Shown one piece after another: positions 26,591-35,823 of a DNA stretch of 64,000 bases. The translations under genes were made by a program, and so were the position numbers. Numbering within the stretch: position 1 is the stretch's first letter; each line of letters begins with the position of its first letter. The notes below the pieces were generated by a model. It searched no databases and was not told the origin of the DNA. It was given only the letters and a program-made list of their open reading frames with translations. Source of the DNA: Nostoc sp. FACHB-280 (lineage in GTDB: Bacteria; Cyanobacteriota; Cyanobacteriia; Cyanobacteriales; Nostocaceae); the NCBI RefSeq assembly GCF_014697615.1, contig NZ_JACJSD010000032.1, positions 1 to 64,000 on the forward strand. The letters run 5' to 3'.

Positions 26591-27856
26591 ATGAATCAGG
26601 GTTTAAGAAAGGGATTTATTTTGATTGTGGATGATAATCCCACCAATTTATCAGTTCTTTCGGAAGCACTCGCGGGTGAGGGTTGGCGTTTTCGTGTCGC
26701 GGTGGATGGCGAAAGTGCGATCGCTCAAGCTGAACGCAACCCACCAGAATTAATTTTACTGGATGTCCAAATGCCCGGTATTGACGGTTTTGAAACCTGT
26801 CGTCGTCTCAAAGCGAATCTGGTAACACAAAATATTCCGATTATTTTCACCACAGCCTTAGCTGATACAGAAAGCAAAATTCACGGATTTTCCCTGGGTG
26901 CAGTTGATTATATCCCTAAACCTTTTGCCCAGGAAGAAGTAATTGCGCGAGTGCGTGTACATTTACAACTCCAGCAATTAACTCAGTCTTTAGAAGAACA
27001 AGTACGCGATCGCACCACTGCATTACAAAAAGCCCAAGTGCAACTGGTACAACAAGAAAAACTCTCAACTCTAGGAGAGTTAATCGCGGGAATCGCCCAC
27101 GAAATGAACAATCCCATTGGCTTTATTGTCAACAATATTCCACCTTTACAAGAATATATTGCTGACATCACCAAGCTACTGCAACTCTACGAACAAGAAT
27201 ATCCCACCCCAACAGTCAAAATTAAGACTTTTATTCATCACCTGGATTTGACATTTGTTCTGGAAGACTTGGAAAAAATTGTCAGTTCCATTGAGGTAGG
27301 TTCCGAACGTATCCAGCACCTTTCAAATTCACTTCGCAGTTTCTCACGCTCAGACAGCGACACCAAATTACCTGCTGATTTGCATACGGGTATGGATAGT
27401 ACGCTGTTGATTTTACAACATCGCCTCAAGCCTAATGGCGATCGCCCAGCCATTGAAGTAATTCGCGCTTATGGTAAGTTACCTCATGTTCACTGCTACA
27501 TCGGTGAAATGAATCAAGTATTTATGAATCTGCTGGCTAACGCCGTTGATGCCCTTGATGAAGCAATTATCCAAGGTAAAATGAGCGATCGCATTCCCCA
27601 AATTCAAATTACCACCGATGTCAATTCTCAAGAAATGGCGGTAATTAAAATTGCTGACAATGGTATCGGGATTCCTGAAAGACTTAAACAACGACTGTTT
27701 GAACCTTTATTTACGACAAAACCCGTCGGTAAAGGTACAGGACTTGGGTTATCCATCGCCCATCAAATTGTTGTTGAAAAACACAACGGCATCATGGATG
27801 TTCATTCTCAACCAGGGATTGGAACCGAGTTTACCATCGCCATTCCCATGTCCTGA
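26591..27856 (+). CDS. Receiver-histidine kinase hybrid (signal relay partner)
   Basis: A 421-residue soluble protein: receiver domain first (D14-D15, acceptor D58 in ILLDVQMPGIDG, K110), a coiled coil (122-160), then HisKA with H170 (GIAHEMNNP) and ATPase domain (N-box NLLANAVDAL, G-box GTGLGLSIA). This REC-HK order is common in cyanobacterial relays, where an upstream hybrid kinase phosphorylates the receiver. It begins 9 bp after the ethylene-receptor-like kinase, so they are almost surely co-transcribed and probably act together. No DNA-binding domain is present; the final output is elsewhere. Confidence 0.9.
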   Translation: MNQGLRKGFILIVDDNPTNLSVLSEALAGEGWRFRVAVDGESAIAQAERNPPELILLDVQMPGIDGFETCRRLKANLVTQNIPIIFTTALADTESKIHGFSLGAVDYIPKPFAQEEVIARVRVHLQLQQLTQSLEEQVRDRTTALQKAQVQLVQQEKLSTLGELIAGIAHEMNNPIGFIVNNIPPLQEYIADITKLLQLYEQEYPTPTVKIKTFIHHLDLTFVLEDLEKIVSSIEVGSERIQHLSNSLRSFSRSDSDTKLPADLHTGMDSTLLILQHRLKPNGDRPAIEVIRAYGKLPHVHCYIGEMNQVFMNLLANAVDALDEAIIQGKMSDRIPQIQITTDVNSQEMAVIKIADNGIGIPERLKQRLFEPLFTTKPVGKGTGLGLSIAHQIVVEKHNGIMDVHSQPGIGTEFTIAIPMS

Positions 27857-28027
27857 CGATACCTTACTTAAATGACATAGACCATAGGTATACCCAAATA
27901 CTTGGAATTGAAGAATATTTTTATACCTTGCGATCGCCCAAATAAACTTAATAATACCTCTTCAGAAATTTGCTGTTTTGAAATTGATGATTTAAAGTAG
28001 TGCTGAGTTTTTCGGAAACAATCATCA

Positions 28028-28183
28028 ATGACTACTTTAACGACAGAAAATCAAAAATCCACCAAGCAGAAAAAACAGTCTTTTGGGCGTGTAGATATTG
28101 GTTCTCCTAAAGTTCCATTTCGCAAAACCAAAAAGATTAAGCAAGAACATGAGTTACTCAGTGACTGGGAACACGCTAGTTAA
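28028..28183 (+). CDS. Possible small basic protein, 51 residues
   Basis: An ATG at 28028 opens a 51-codon frame ending in TAA at 28181. The product is very basic in the middle (KQKKQSFGRVDIGSPKVPFR, then KTKKIKQEHELLSDWEHAS). GGAAA lies about 11 bases before the ATG. Composition looks like a real small cytoplasmic protein rather than a random frame, but I recognise no family. Confidence 0.45.
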   Translation: MTTLTTENQKSTKQKKQSFGRVDIGSPKVPFRKTKKIKQEHELLSDWEHAS

Positions 28184-28202
28184 TTAATTACCACTAGCAA
28201 CT

Positions 28203-28748
28203 CTACTGACACAATTGAGATACTGGTGTCATTCGGGGGCGATTGTATTGGTAAAATCCCTCAAGATTGAGTAAAGCTTTGCGGTATAAAATCCACGTAG
28301 CACTATCCTCGTCAACATTGACGGTATTGAGGATATTTGCCTGACTAAGTGTTAAACGTTCTTCTGCATCCCACTTAAATTCAGCAGAATCAACTGTATT
28401 TTTCTGCGGAATATCCCACACAATACTTAGACCTTCGCCTGTAATGAGATTTTTATCTGCTATCCCACGCACACAAACAAATTGATCAGAGTGCGGATAC
28501 CCATAATAACCATTCACTTGATTTCCAGTTTTAGAAAAATTAAAACAAACTCCAGCCCCATCCCGCCAATCTTGGGGGTCAGGTTGACTGCAAAATTGAT
28601 ATTGACCATTTACTAAACTGGCAATATTGACTGGTTGATTTGTTAACTGCAAGTCTTGAGCAAAAAGAACCTTACCAAAAATCAGTGAACCTGTGAATAA
28701 AGTTAAACAGACAATACCCATAGGTAAGAAATTGCTCATGATTAGCAT
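28203..28748 (-). CDS. Secreted protein of unknown function
   Basis: A 181-residue protein with a signal peptide (hydrophobic core about 11-28, cleavage likely near FAQD). The mature part contains QYQFCSQPDPQDWRDGAGVCFNFSKTGNQVNGYYGYPHSDQF-type sequence and several Cys, suggesting a small beta-rich, disulfide-bonded domain exported from the cytoplasm. An ATG three codons downstream (28739) is an alternative start. Conserved-looking but not recognised. Confidence 0.65.
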   Translation of the reverse strand: MLIMSNFLPMGIVCLTLFTGSLIFGKVLFAQDLQLTNQPVNIASLVNGQYQFCSQPDPQDWRDGAGVCFNFSKTGNQVNGYYGYPHSDQFVCVRGIADKNLITGEGLSIVWDIPQKNTVDSAEFKWDAEERLTLSQANILNTVNVDEDSATWILYRKALLNLEGFYQYNRPRMTPVSQLCQ

Positions 28749-28809
28749 TATCTCACCGCTATATTTCTGGGAGACTTGCTTGGAGAAAAAGATTTAAATG
28801 AACTAATTT

Positions 28810-28923
28810 CTAAACAACTGGAGCCGCAGCAACCACCATAAACATGAGTAATGCCAACATCAAAACCAAGAGTTTGACAATTAGGTAAGTTGTAGGATCA
28901 TAAAGTGAAAAATCGCTAAACAT
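28810..28923 (-). CDS. Single-membrane-span microprotein, 37 residues
   Basis: The frame starts at ATG 28923, preceded by a near-perfect GGAGGTGTCTC ribosome-binding site, and ends in TAG at 28810. The product MFSDFSLYDPTTYLIVKLLV continues LMLALLMFMVVAAAPVV: a short polar head and one membrane helix. It has the size of small photosystem or NDH-1 subunits but I cannot match it to one. The strong ribosome-binding site is the main support. Confidence 0.7.
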   Translation of the reverse strand: MFSDFSLYDPTTYLIVKLLVLMLALLMFMVVAAAPVV

Positions 28924-29117
28924 GAGACACCTCCATTAACCATGTTTGCAAAGTTAATTTCAGCAATAAACCTGATGTGGATTAACTGTGTTTCCTACAT
29001 TTATATTTTCTCTCAGAATTCTCTGACCAGAACCATTATGTAATTTTAGGTAACATTTCTAGTGTGTAAGCAGGGTGGGCAGTTTGCCTGCCCAATTAAT
29101 GCGATCGTAATTTTAGT

Positions 29118-29474
29118 TTAACTTTCAGGCACATCAATCAAAATACTGCCTTCTTCCACACGTATCGGAAAAACTGGCAGTGTTTTTTGTTGTGAAACTA
29201 ATGACAATACCTTACCAACTCCTGGCGGCCAGGGACACCAATTATTCACCTCGCCAGTACCTAAATCAAAAGCACTGCGGTGAAACGGACAAACAATCGC
29301 GCCGTCTTCAATTTTGCCATTCTTCAGAGGTAATTTTAAATGTGGGCAAGTATTTTCTACTGCATATAATTTATTCTCATGATTCAGCAAGAGAATTTTG
29401 CGCTTACCGACATTCACGACTTCTCTCGCACCTGGGGCAAGTGCATTAGCCGCCAGAACTTTAGTCCAGCCCAT
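29118..29474 (-). CDS. Rieske-type [2Fe-2S] ferredoxin
   Basis: Read from the ATG at 29474 (AGGAG 7 bases upstream; the earlier ATG at 29489 lacks one) the product is 118 residues. It is a stand-alone Rieske domain with cluster ligands C43-x-H45 and C62-x2-H65 (TCPHLKLPL and VCPFHRSAFD). There is no membrane segment, so it is a soluble electron carrier of the kind serving oxygenases or a nitrite-reductase-small-subunit-like protein. The partner enzyme is not evident nearby. Cluster binding is well supported by the ligands. Confidence 0.9.
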   Translation of the reverse strand: MGWTKVLAANALAPGAREVVNVGKRKILLLNHENKLYAVENTCPHLKLPLKNGKIEDGAIVCPFHRSAFDLGTGEVNNWCPWPPGVGKVLSLVSQQKTLPVFPIRVEEGSILIDVPES

Positions 29475-29625
29475 TGAGTTCTCCTTCATTAATGGATCTG
29501 TTTTCAGTTTCCCGCAATTGTGACCCTAGTGCGTATTGTTGCCGCCTGACTGCTGCCATAACAGGCGGTATAACATAGAGTAGACAAGATACTAACTTTA
29601 AATTACTTTACAAAGGTCGGAAAAA

Positions 29626-29886
29626 ATGGGTCGCATAAATCCCTACACCCTGCAAATGCAAATTACCCGGATGTTTGACCAAGGACAATCATTTTTCGCT
29701 ACAACCAAAGTCCAGGAATGGTTAAAAGAACGCAATCAAAATCCCCTAGACTACGATATTATTTTCCACCAAAAACCCGCTCCTCCTGGCTCTAAAGAAG
29801 TCATGGTGGTAGAAATTGAACTGCGCCGCAAAGATGGACAGCCTGTAGATGCTTGGTTGCAAGAACAAGCCAACCTTCATGCGTAA
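29626..29886 (+). CDS. Conserved hypothetical cyanobacterial protein
   Basis: An 86-residue soluble protein (MGRINPYTLQMQITRMFDQG ... ELRRKDGQPVDAWLQEQANLHA) with mixed alpha/beta character. GGTCGGAAAAA lies before the ATG. It is divergent from the Rieske gene, sharing a 150-bp promoter region. No domain recognised. Confidence 0.65.
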   Translation: MGRINPYTLQMQITRMFDQGQSFFATTKVQEWLKERNQNPLDYDIIFHQKPAPPGSKEVMVVEIELRRKDGQPVDAWLQEQANLHA

Positions 29887-30060
29887 GTTGTTTAAAGTGC
29901 TGAGTGCTGAGTAGTAACCCAGTTCCTTACAAATGCTTGAACTGCTATAAAATTTAAGATTTTGGATTTTAAATTATCCGCAAGAAGGGTGGACAAAACT
30001 TTGCCCACCCTTATTGCTATCGAAATGATTAATTCTGACTTCTGACTTCTAACTTCTTCA

Positions 30061-31179
30061 TCAATGATGATGATGATGGTGATGATGTTCAGTTAAGTGA
30101 GGATTCACTGTCACAGCTTGTTCTGACAACAAATCGGCAATATGAGGATTTGCCCATTCTGCCGCCATTGCCAAAAATTCTGGATTGTCGTTAACACAAG
30201 CCATCTGCACATAATCCACACCAGAATGCTGCTTTTCTAAAGCATGAATAATGTGGTGGACATCTAATAAAGTTTCATGGTTTTCCGTAGCAAAACCAAT
30301 GGGCATAAATACTATGACTTTTGCACCCAATTGAATCAGGTTTTTAGCAGCTTGTTCAGCGTTAGGCTGTGTCCATTCAATTAAAGGTGTATCGTGATTC
30401 AACCAACCCACCGATATTAAAGGATAGCGGTTAATCAATTTATCTCGGACTAAATCATACAACGCTTGGCTTTCGGTGATCCCAGATGTAAAACCTTTGG
30501 CTTTGTGGGGACAACCGTGATTCATTAATACAACCCCGATTTGGGAAGGTAAGTAATTTGCAGCTAAATCAGCATCGATTTTTTCTTCTACCAGATGCGC
30601 CATCAAATCGATGTAAGCTGGTTCGTTGTAAAAAGACGGAATGTAACGCTGTCCTTTAACCCAGTGTTCTTCTGCGTCTGCGATTTCGGCTAAAGCGTTA
30701 TTCACTTGCTCGATCGCAATTCCACTGGTAAAAATCGAATCAACAACCAACAGTGGGTAAATTAACAGCTTATCAAACCCTTGGCTTTGGATTTCTGCTA
30801 AAACTTGCTTGGGTAAGAAAGGCGCACAGAAGTTAAATGCTTTGAATACTTTAACGCGATCGCCCCACTTTGCCTGTAAATTCTGTTCAATCCCGGCTCG
30901 TTGCTGCTCAAATATGGCGTTGTGTGGCGAAATAAAATCATGATGTGTATGACCCCATTCATGGCGGTCAAATAACGCCAAAAGTCTTGCTAGAGGCGGA
31001 TAAATCCAAGTAGGAACGGGTGCAAACTTCGCTGTAAGTAAATTTAAAGCCTGTTCATTATAATTGGCAAAATCTTCGTAGCTTTCGACTTCACCATAGC
31101 CCATCAATAATACAGCTACACGGTCTTGACCAGGTAGATGCTCATGGGTGTGTTGCAATTTTTCTGGGGTAGCAACCAC
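30061..31179 (-). CDS. Ferrochelatase-family protein with C-terminal octahistidine
   Basis: A 372-residue soluble protein of the chelatase fold (class II chelatase, ferrochelatase-related). Similar motifs include VAVLLMGYGEVESYEDF near the N-terminus, DTPLIEWTQPN (compare the W-x-Q-P of ferrochelatase) and PIGFATENHETLLDV (compare P-I-G-F-x-S-E-H-x-E-T-L). It lacks the C-terminal membrane CAB extension of the usual cyanobacterial HemH, so it may insert iron or another metal into a different tetrapyrrole. It ends in TEHHHHHHHH, encoded by a mixed CAT/CAC run, hence a natural metal-binding tail. The start is a GTG at 31179 with GAGG 8 bases upstream. Metal and tetrapyrrole are unknown. Confidence 0.75.
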   Translation of the reverse strand: MVATPEKLQHTHEHLPGQDRVAVLLMGYGEVESYEDFANYNEQALNLLTAKFAPVPTWIYPPLARLLALFDRHEWGHTHHDFISPHNAIFEQQRAGIEQNLQAKWGDRVKVFKAFNFCAPFLPKQVLAEIQSQGFDKLLIYPLLVVDSIFTSGIAIEQVNNALAEIADAEEHWVKGQRYIPSFYNEPAYIDLMAHLVEEKIDADLAANYLPSQIGVVLMNHGCPHKAKGFTSGITESQALYDLVRDKLINRYPLISVGWLNHDTPLIEWTQPNAEQAAKNLIQLGAKVIVFMPIGFATENHETLLDVHHIIHALEKQHSGVDYVQMACVNDNPEFLAMAAEWANPHIADLLSEQAVTVNPHLTEHHHHHHHH

Positions 31180-31517
31180 AATACATTCCTCAATATAAAT
31201 TCAGAGTCAAGAGCTAGGTAATAACTCTCGTGTATTTTTCTGAATCATAAATCATTATCCCTTCCGGGGGGATAGGATAACTAGAAAATTAACAACAATA
31301 CTTCAAAAGACATACTTAGAATTAATCCTAGATACTGAGTATGACAAAATAATTACCGAGTATCCTCAAGAAAAATTTAACTAATAGATTCTCCTTATGG
31401 GAAATTTTTAAGTATTTTTTATGTCTTTCTATTTCAATAGAAATACTTAATTTAATTCTGGATAAATGAACAAAAACGCCAGAATAAACAACAGACACTT
31501 GTGAGCATAAAAGATAA
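31180..31517. other. Intergenic region without a recognisable feature
   Basis: About 340 bp of AT-rich DNA between divergent genes; it must hold promoters for both. No small gene, hairpin of note or known RNA seen. Confidence 0.55.
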
Positions 31518-32060
31518 ATGATGATCATCCTTTGCCCAGGAATTCATGAACCAGAACTCACGGAAAACTTTATTTCAGGATGCTTCAGCCAAAAAAGAGA
31601 TAAAATTATGGTGTGTCCGGGGCAAGGTGTTTTAGCATTATCAGCCCCACATATTTTGCAGTTTTTAAGCGATCGCTGCAAAAATCGTCAAAATACACCT
31701 ATTGTATTTATTAGCTTCAGTGCGGGAGTCTTGGGAGCGATCGCCGCCGCCTGGAACTGGCAAATCTGGGGAGGACAAGTCAAAGCGTTTATTGCTATAG
31801 ATGGATGGGGTGTACCTTTATGGGGGAATTTTCCTATTCATCGCCTCAGCCACGATTATTTTACACATTGGAGTTCCTCGTTACTCGGTAGTGGGCATAA
31901 TAATTTTTACGCAGAACCAACCGTTGATCATTTATCTATGTGGCGATCGCCCCAAAATGTCCAAGGTTGGTGGGTAGACTCTTCAAATGAAGATTCTCCT
32001 CAACAAATGCGCTTGACTGCTGCTGAGTTTTTGCATTTGTTGGTAAAACGCTATGAATAA
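31518..32060 (+). CDS. Alpha/beta-hydrolase-like hypothetical protein
   Basis: A 180-residue protein starting MMIILCPGIHEPEL with a nucleophile-elbow-like FISFSAGVLGA (about 69-79) and a late AEPTVDHLSMW block with His, suggesting a compact alpha/beta-hydrolase. The first beta strand ILCPGIHEP resembles the oxyanion strand of these enzymes. It is shorter than the usual 250-300 residues, so it may be minimal or non-catalytic. Substrate unknown. Confidence 0.6.
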   Translation: MMIILCPGIHEPELTENFISGCFSQKRDKIMVCPGQGVLALSAPHILQFLSDRCKNRQNTPIVFISFSAGVLGAIAAAWNWQIWGGQVKAFIAIDGWGVPLWGNFPIHRLSHDYFTHWSSSLLGSGHNNFYAEPTVDHLSMWRSPQNVQGWWVDSSNEDSPQQMRLTAAEFLHLLVKRYE

Positions 32061-32250
32061 AAATAGTCCGGAAAACAGCGTCAGTACACAGGAGTGAGAA
32101 ATAGGAAGCAGAAAAATTTTAGATTTTGGATTTTGGATTTTCAATGATGTCATCCACAATTGAACTACCAGAAAACTAAAATTTCACACTTCATACTTGA
32201 TACCTTCCCTTAGCTGTTCTATCTACCCTAGTCGTTATCACTAAGAACCG

Positions 32251-33513
32251 ATGTTTCCAACTGAACCTGCTGCTGTCAATAATGGGTTTAGCGCACTGCT
32301 AAAAAACCGTGGCTTCATGCTTCTGTGGATTGGACAACTCATTTCCCAGTTGGCAGATAAAGTCTTTTTCGTGTTGATGATTGCCTTACTGGAATTTTAT
32401 CCAGCCCCGCCAGGATTAGCCCAAAACTCAATGTACTCAACCTTAATGGTGGCATTTACTATCCCCGCCATTTTATTCGGTTCTGCGGGTGGTGTATTTG
32501 TGGATCGGTTGCCAAAAAAGTTGATTATGGTAGGCTCCGATATTGTGCGTGGGCTATTAACACTGTGTCTGCCCTTTTTACCAAGAGAATTTTTAATTTT
32601 ATTAATTCTCACCTTTTGCATCTCTACAGTAACGCAGTTTTTTGCCCCCGCAGAACAAGCAGCCATTCCCTTGTTAGTGCGGCGGGAAAATTTATTGGCA
32701 GCCAACGCCCTGTTTAGCAGCACCATGATGGGGGCTTTGATTGTAGGTTTTGCCATTGGAGAACCTATATTAAGTTGGGCAAAAACCTTAATGGGAGAAG
32801 AATACGGGCAAGAAATTATCGTTGGTGGACTATACATTTTATCGGGTGTGATGATGCAGCCGATTCAATTTAAAGAACATAAACCCCATCGAGAACATCG
32901 AGTATCTGTTAACCCTTGGGCGGAATTTCGAGAAAGTGTGCGCTATCTCAAGAAAAACCGCTTAGTTTTAAACGCAATGCTGCAATTAACCACCTTATAT
33001 TGTGTGTTTGCAGCTTTAACAGTCCTGACAATTCGATTAGCAGAAGAGTTTGGTTTAAAAGAAAAACAGTTTGGCTTTTTCTTAGCAGCAGCTGGAGTCG
33101 GAATGCTCATCGGGGCGGGGATTTTAGGTCACTGGGGGGATAAATTACACCACAAACCTTTGCCTTTGATGGGATTTTTAGCAATGGCACTTGTTTTGGG
33201 AGTCTTTACATTTACCCATAACTTATTGCTGGCATTAGGATTGTGTACATTGTTAGGTATAGGTGCAGCTTTGATTGGCGTACCCATGCAAACTTTAATT
33301 CAGCAGCAAACACCCCCAACCATGCACGGTAAAGTATTTGGTTTTCAAAACCATGCCGTAAATATTGCTTTATCTGTACCTTTAGCCATTACTGGGCCAT
33401 TAACAGATGCCCTTGGGTTGCGTGTAGTTTTAGTGACAATGAGTGTTGTAGTTGCTGCCGTTGGTGTTTGGGCATGGCAGAACACCCGCCGAGTATTACA
33501 AGATGTGATTTAA
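32251..33513 (+). CDS. MFS transporter
   Basis: A 420-residue integral membrane protein with about 11-12 hydrophobic segments and the MFS features GGVFVDRLPKKLIMVGSDIVRG (loop 2-3, D-R-x-x-R/K type), FFAPAEQAAIPLLV and GHWGDKLHHKPLPLMG. This subgroup is related to the enterobactin/macrolide exporters (EntS/MefA-like) by overall layout. It has no operon partner: the next gene, ilvB, starts 246 bp later with its own promoter. The substrate cannot be told from the sequence. Confidence 0.85.
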   Translation: MFPTEPAAVNNGFSALLKNRGFMLLWIGQLISQLADKVFFVLMIALLEFYPAPPGLAQNSMYSTLMVAFTIPAILFGSAGGVFVDRLPKKLIMVGSDIVRGLLTLCLPFLPREFLILLILTFCISTVTQFFAPAEQAAIPLLVRRENLLAANALFSSTMMGALIVGFAIGEPILSWAKTLMGEEYGQEIIVGGLYILSGVMMQPIQFKEHKPHREHRVSVNPWAEFRESVRYLKKNRLVLNAMLQLTTLYCVFAALTVLTIRLAEEFGLKEKQFGFFLAAAGVGMLIGAGILGHWGDKLHHKPLPLMGFLAMALVLGVFTFTHNLLLALGLCTLLGIGAALIGVPMQTLIQQQTPPTMHGKVFGFQNHAVNIALSVPLAITGPLTDALGLRVVLVTMSVVVAAVGVWAWQNTRRVLQDVI

Positions 33514-33758
33514 AGAGCTTGATAATCATGCTTAATTGTCTATGATTAAAAATAGTCAGCTTTGCTGATTAAAACAAGCGCAACTTTGTTATTTCATATT
33601 TTTAAGATATTCCGCACAAACAGATAAATCTGTTTGTCACTTCTACCTTGTGATTGATATTTAAAAAATCGGTAGGCACTAAATCGAACTTTTCCATTAA
33701 AATGAAATCTTAACTACAGAATTTCAGCGTTAACTTAGCTATTATCTGAGGTTCGATC

Positions 33759-35654
33759 GTGACCTTGAGCTTGCCTTCCCCGATTAGTCCCGCAAAAACC
33801 GAAAATCAAAACCAGTCTGCTGCTCAATCGTCAGTTGTGACACCCAAACGGGCAACTGGTGGTTTCGCTTTACTAGATAGCCTGCTGCGCCACGGCGTTG
33901 AGTATATATTCGGTTATCCTGGTGGGGCAATCCTGCCGATTTATGATGATTTATACAAAGTAGAATCCACTGGTGCGCTGAAGCACATCCTGGTAAGGCA
34001 TGAACAAGGCGCAGCCCACGCCGCAGACGGCTATGCCCGCGCCACTGGTAAAGTCGGAGTGTGCTTTGGCACTTCTGGCCCAGGGGCGACAAACTTGGTA
34101 ACAGGTATCGCTACAGCCTACATGGATTCAATTCCAATGGTGATCGTCACGGGACAAGTACCCCGGAAAATGATCGGTACAGATGCGTTCCAAGAAACCG
34201 ATATTTACGGCATTACTTTACCCATAGTCAAGCACTCTTATGTGGTGCGTGACCCTAAAGATATGGCCAGAATCGTGGCTGAAGCATTCCACATCGCCAG
34301 CACTGGACGGCCAGGGCCAGTTTTAATTGATGTCCCCAAAGATGTCGCCTTTGAAGAATTTGATTATGAGCCTGTAGAACCAGGTTCAGTTAAATTACCG
34401 GGCTATCGCCCCACCGTTAAGGGAAATCCCCGCCAAATCAATGCGGCAATTAAGTTACTGAAAGAAAGCCGTCGTCCATTGTTGTATGTTGGTGGTGGTG
34501 CGATCGCAGCTAACGCCCATGAAGAAGTTAAACAGTTAGCTGAGTTATTCAATATTCCTGTCACTACCACATTGATGGGAATTGGGGCATTTGATGAACA
34601 TCATCCTCTGTCTGTGGGGATGTTGGGAATGCACGGCACAGCCTACGCTAACTTTGCTGTGAGCGACTGTGATTTGCTGATTTGCGTGGGTGCGAGATTT
34701 GATGACCGCGTAACAGGGAAATTAGATGAATTTGCTTCCCGCGCCAAAGTAATTCACATCGACATCGACCCAGCAGAAGTTGGAAAAAACCGTATTCCCG
34801 AAGTACCCATTGTTGGTGATGTCCGCAATGTCTTGGTTGATTTGTTGCGGCGCTGCAAGCAATCTGGGGTTAAACCTACACCCAACCAAAACCAAGAATG
34901 GTTGAATTTAATTAACCGTTGGCGGGAAGAATACCCCTTAGTTGTTCCCCAACATCCCGACAGCATCTCTCCCCAAGAAGCCATTGTCGAAGTTAGTCGC
35001 CAAGCACCCCACGCCTTCTACACTACAGATGTGGGTCAGCATCAAATGTGGGCGGCGCAGTTCCTCAAGAATGGCCCACGCCGTTGGATTTCCAGCGCGG
35101 GTTTAGGAACAATGGGTTTTGGCTTACCTGCGGCCATTGGTGCAAAAGTCGCCTTCCCCAATGAAGAAGTGATTTGTATCAGTGGTGATGCGAGTTTCCA
35201 AATGTGTTTACAAGAATTGGGAACAGCAGCACAATATGGGATTAATGTCAAGACTGTAATCGTGAACAATGGTTGGCAAGGAATGGTGCGCCAGTGGCAA
35301 CAAGCCTTTCACGGCGAACGTTACTCTTCTTCCAACATGGAAGTCGGGATGCCAGATATTGAGTTGTTAGCGAAAGCTTACGGTATCAAAGGCATTGTAG
35401 TTAAAGAACGGGAGCAATTAAAAGATGCGATCGCCGAAATGTTGGCACATAACGGCCCCGTCATCTTAAATGTTCACGTCACCAGAGATGAAAACTGCTA
35501 TCCAATGGTAGCCCCTGGTAAGAGCAACGCTCAAATGGTCGGTTTACCCAAGCAACCACCAACCAGTTCTGTAGAACCTGTTTGTTGTAGTCACTGCGGT
35601 AGCATGAATGCACCAAACCATAACTTCTGTGCTGAGTGTGGGACGAAGTTGTAA
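33759..35654 (+). CDS. ilvB: Acetolactate synthase large subunit with C-terminal zinc ribbon
   Basis: A 631-residue thiamin-diphosphate enzyme making acetolactate/acetohydroxybutyrate for branched-chain amino acid synthesis. The catalytic Glu is in [19 protein letters not shown]; the ThDP-binding GDA...NN is in [15 protein letters not shown] and IVNNGWQGM. The start is GTG. Unusually the last 23 residues carry [19 protein letters not shown], a four-cysteine zinc ribbon, replacing the normal end. The core is full length, so the ribbon is an added module; possible roles are regulatory subunit contact or metal control. The small subunit (ilvN/H) is not in this window. Confidence 0.95.
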   Translation: MTLSLPSPISPAKTENQNQSAAQSSVVTPKRATGGFALLDSLLRHGVEYIFGYPGGAILPIYDDLYKVESTGALKHILVRHEQGAAHAADGYARATGKVGVCFGTSGPGATNLVTGIATAYMDSIPMVIVTGQVPRKMIGTDAFQETDIYGITLPIVKHSYVVRDPKDMARIVAEAFHIASTGRPGPVLIDVPKDVAFEEFDYEPVEPGSVKLPGYRPTVKGNPRQINAAIKLLKESRRPLLYVGGGAIAANAHEEVKQLAELFNIPVTTTLMGIGAFDEHHPLSVGMLGMHGTAYANFAVSDCDLLICVGARFDDRVTGKLDEFASRAKVIHIDIDPAEVGKNRIPEVPIVGDVRNVLVDLLRRCKQSGVKPTPNQNQEWLNLINRWREEYPLVVPQHPDSISPQEAIVEVSRQAPHAFYTTDVGQHQMWAAQFLKNGPRRWISSAGLGTMGFGLPAAIGAKVAFPNEEVICISGDASFQMCLQELGTAAQYGINVKTVIVNNGWQGMVRQWQQAFHGERYSSSNMEVGMPDIELLAKAYGIKGIVVKEREQLKDAIAEMLAHNGPVILNVHVTRDENCYPMVAPGKSNAQMVGLPKQPPTSSVEPVCCSHCGSMNAPNHNFCAECGTKL

Positions 35655-35666
35655 GTTAAATAACTT

Positions 35667-35823
35667 GGGGTGTAGGGGTGTAAGGGTGTAAGGGTGTAAG
35701 GAAAGCAGAAGGCAGAAGGACAATTAGAAAGGTTCTCAGTCCATCTAATAAAAGACCAAAGCACTTCTTTTCCTCGCACCCTCACACCCTCACCCCCTTA
35801 CACCCTCACACCCTCACACCCAC
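35667..35823. repeat. Inverted short-tandem-repeat arrays between convergent genes
   Basis: GGGTGTAAG-type units (35667-35701) face CACCCTCACAC-type units (35776-35823), so RNA from either strand can fold into a long C/G-rich hairpin. It lies at the 3' ends of ilvB and the peptidase gene and may act as a terminator. Heptamer short tandem repeats of this kind are typical of filamentous cyanobacteria. Confidence 0.7.

Noticed and set aside
30061-30090. Eight histidines resembling a cloning His-tag
   Set aside because: Codons are mixed CAT/CAC, the surrounding sequence is native genomic, and no vector sequence follows the stop.
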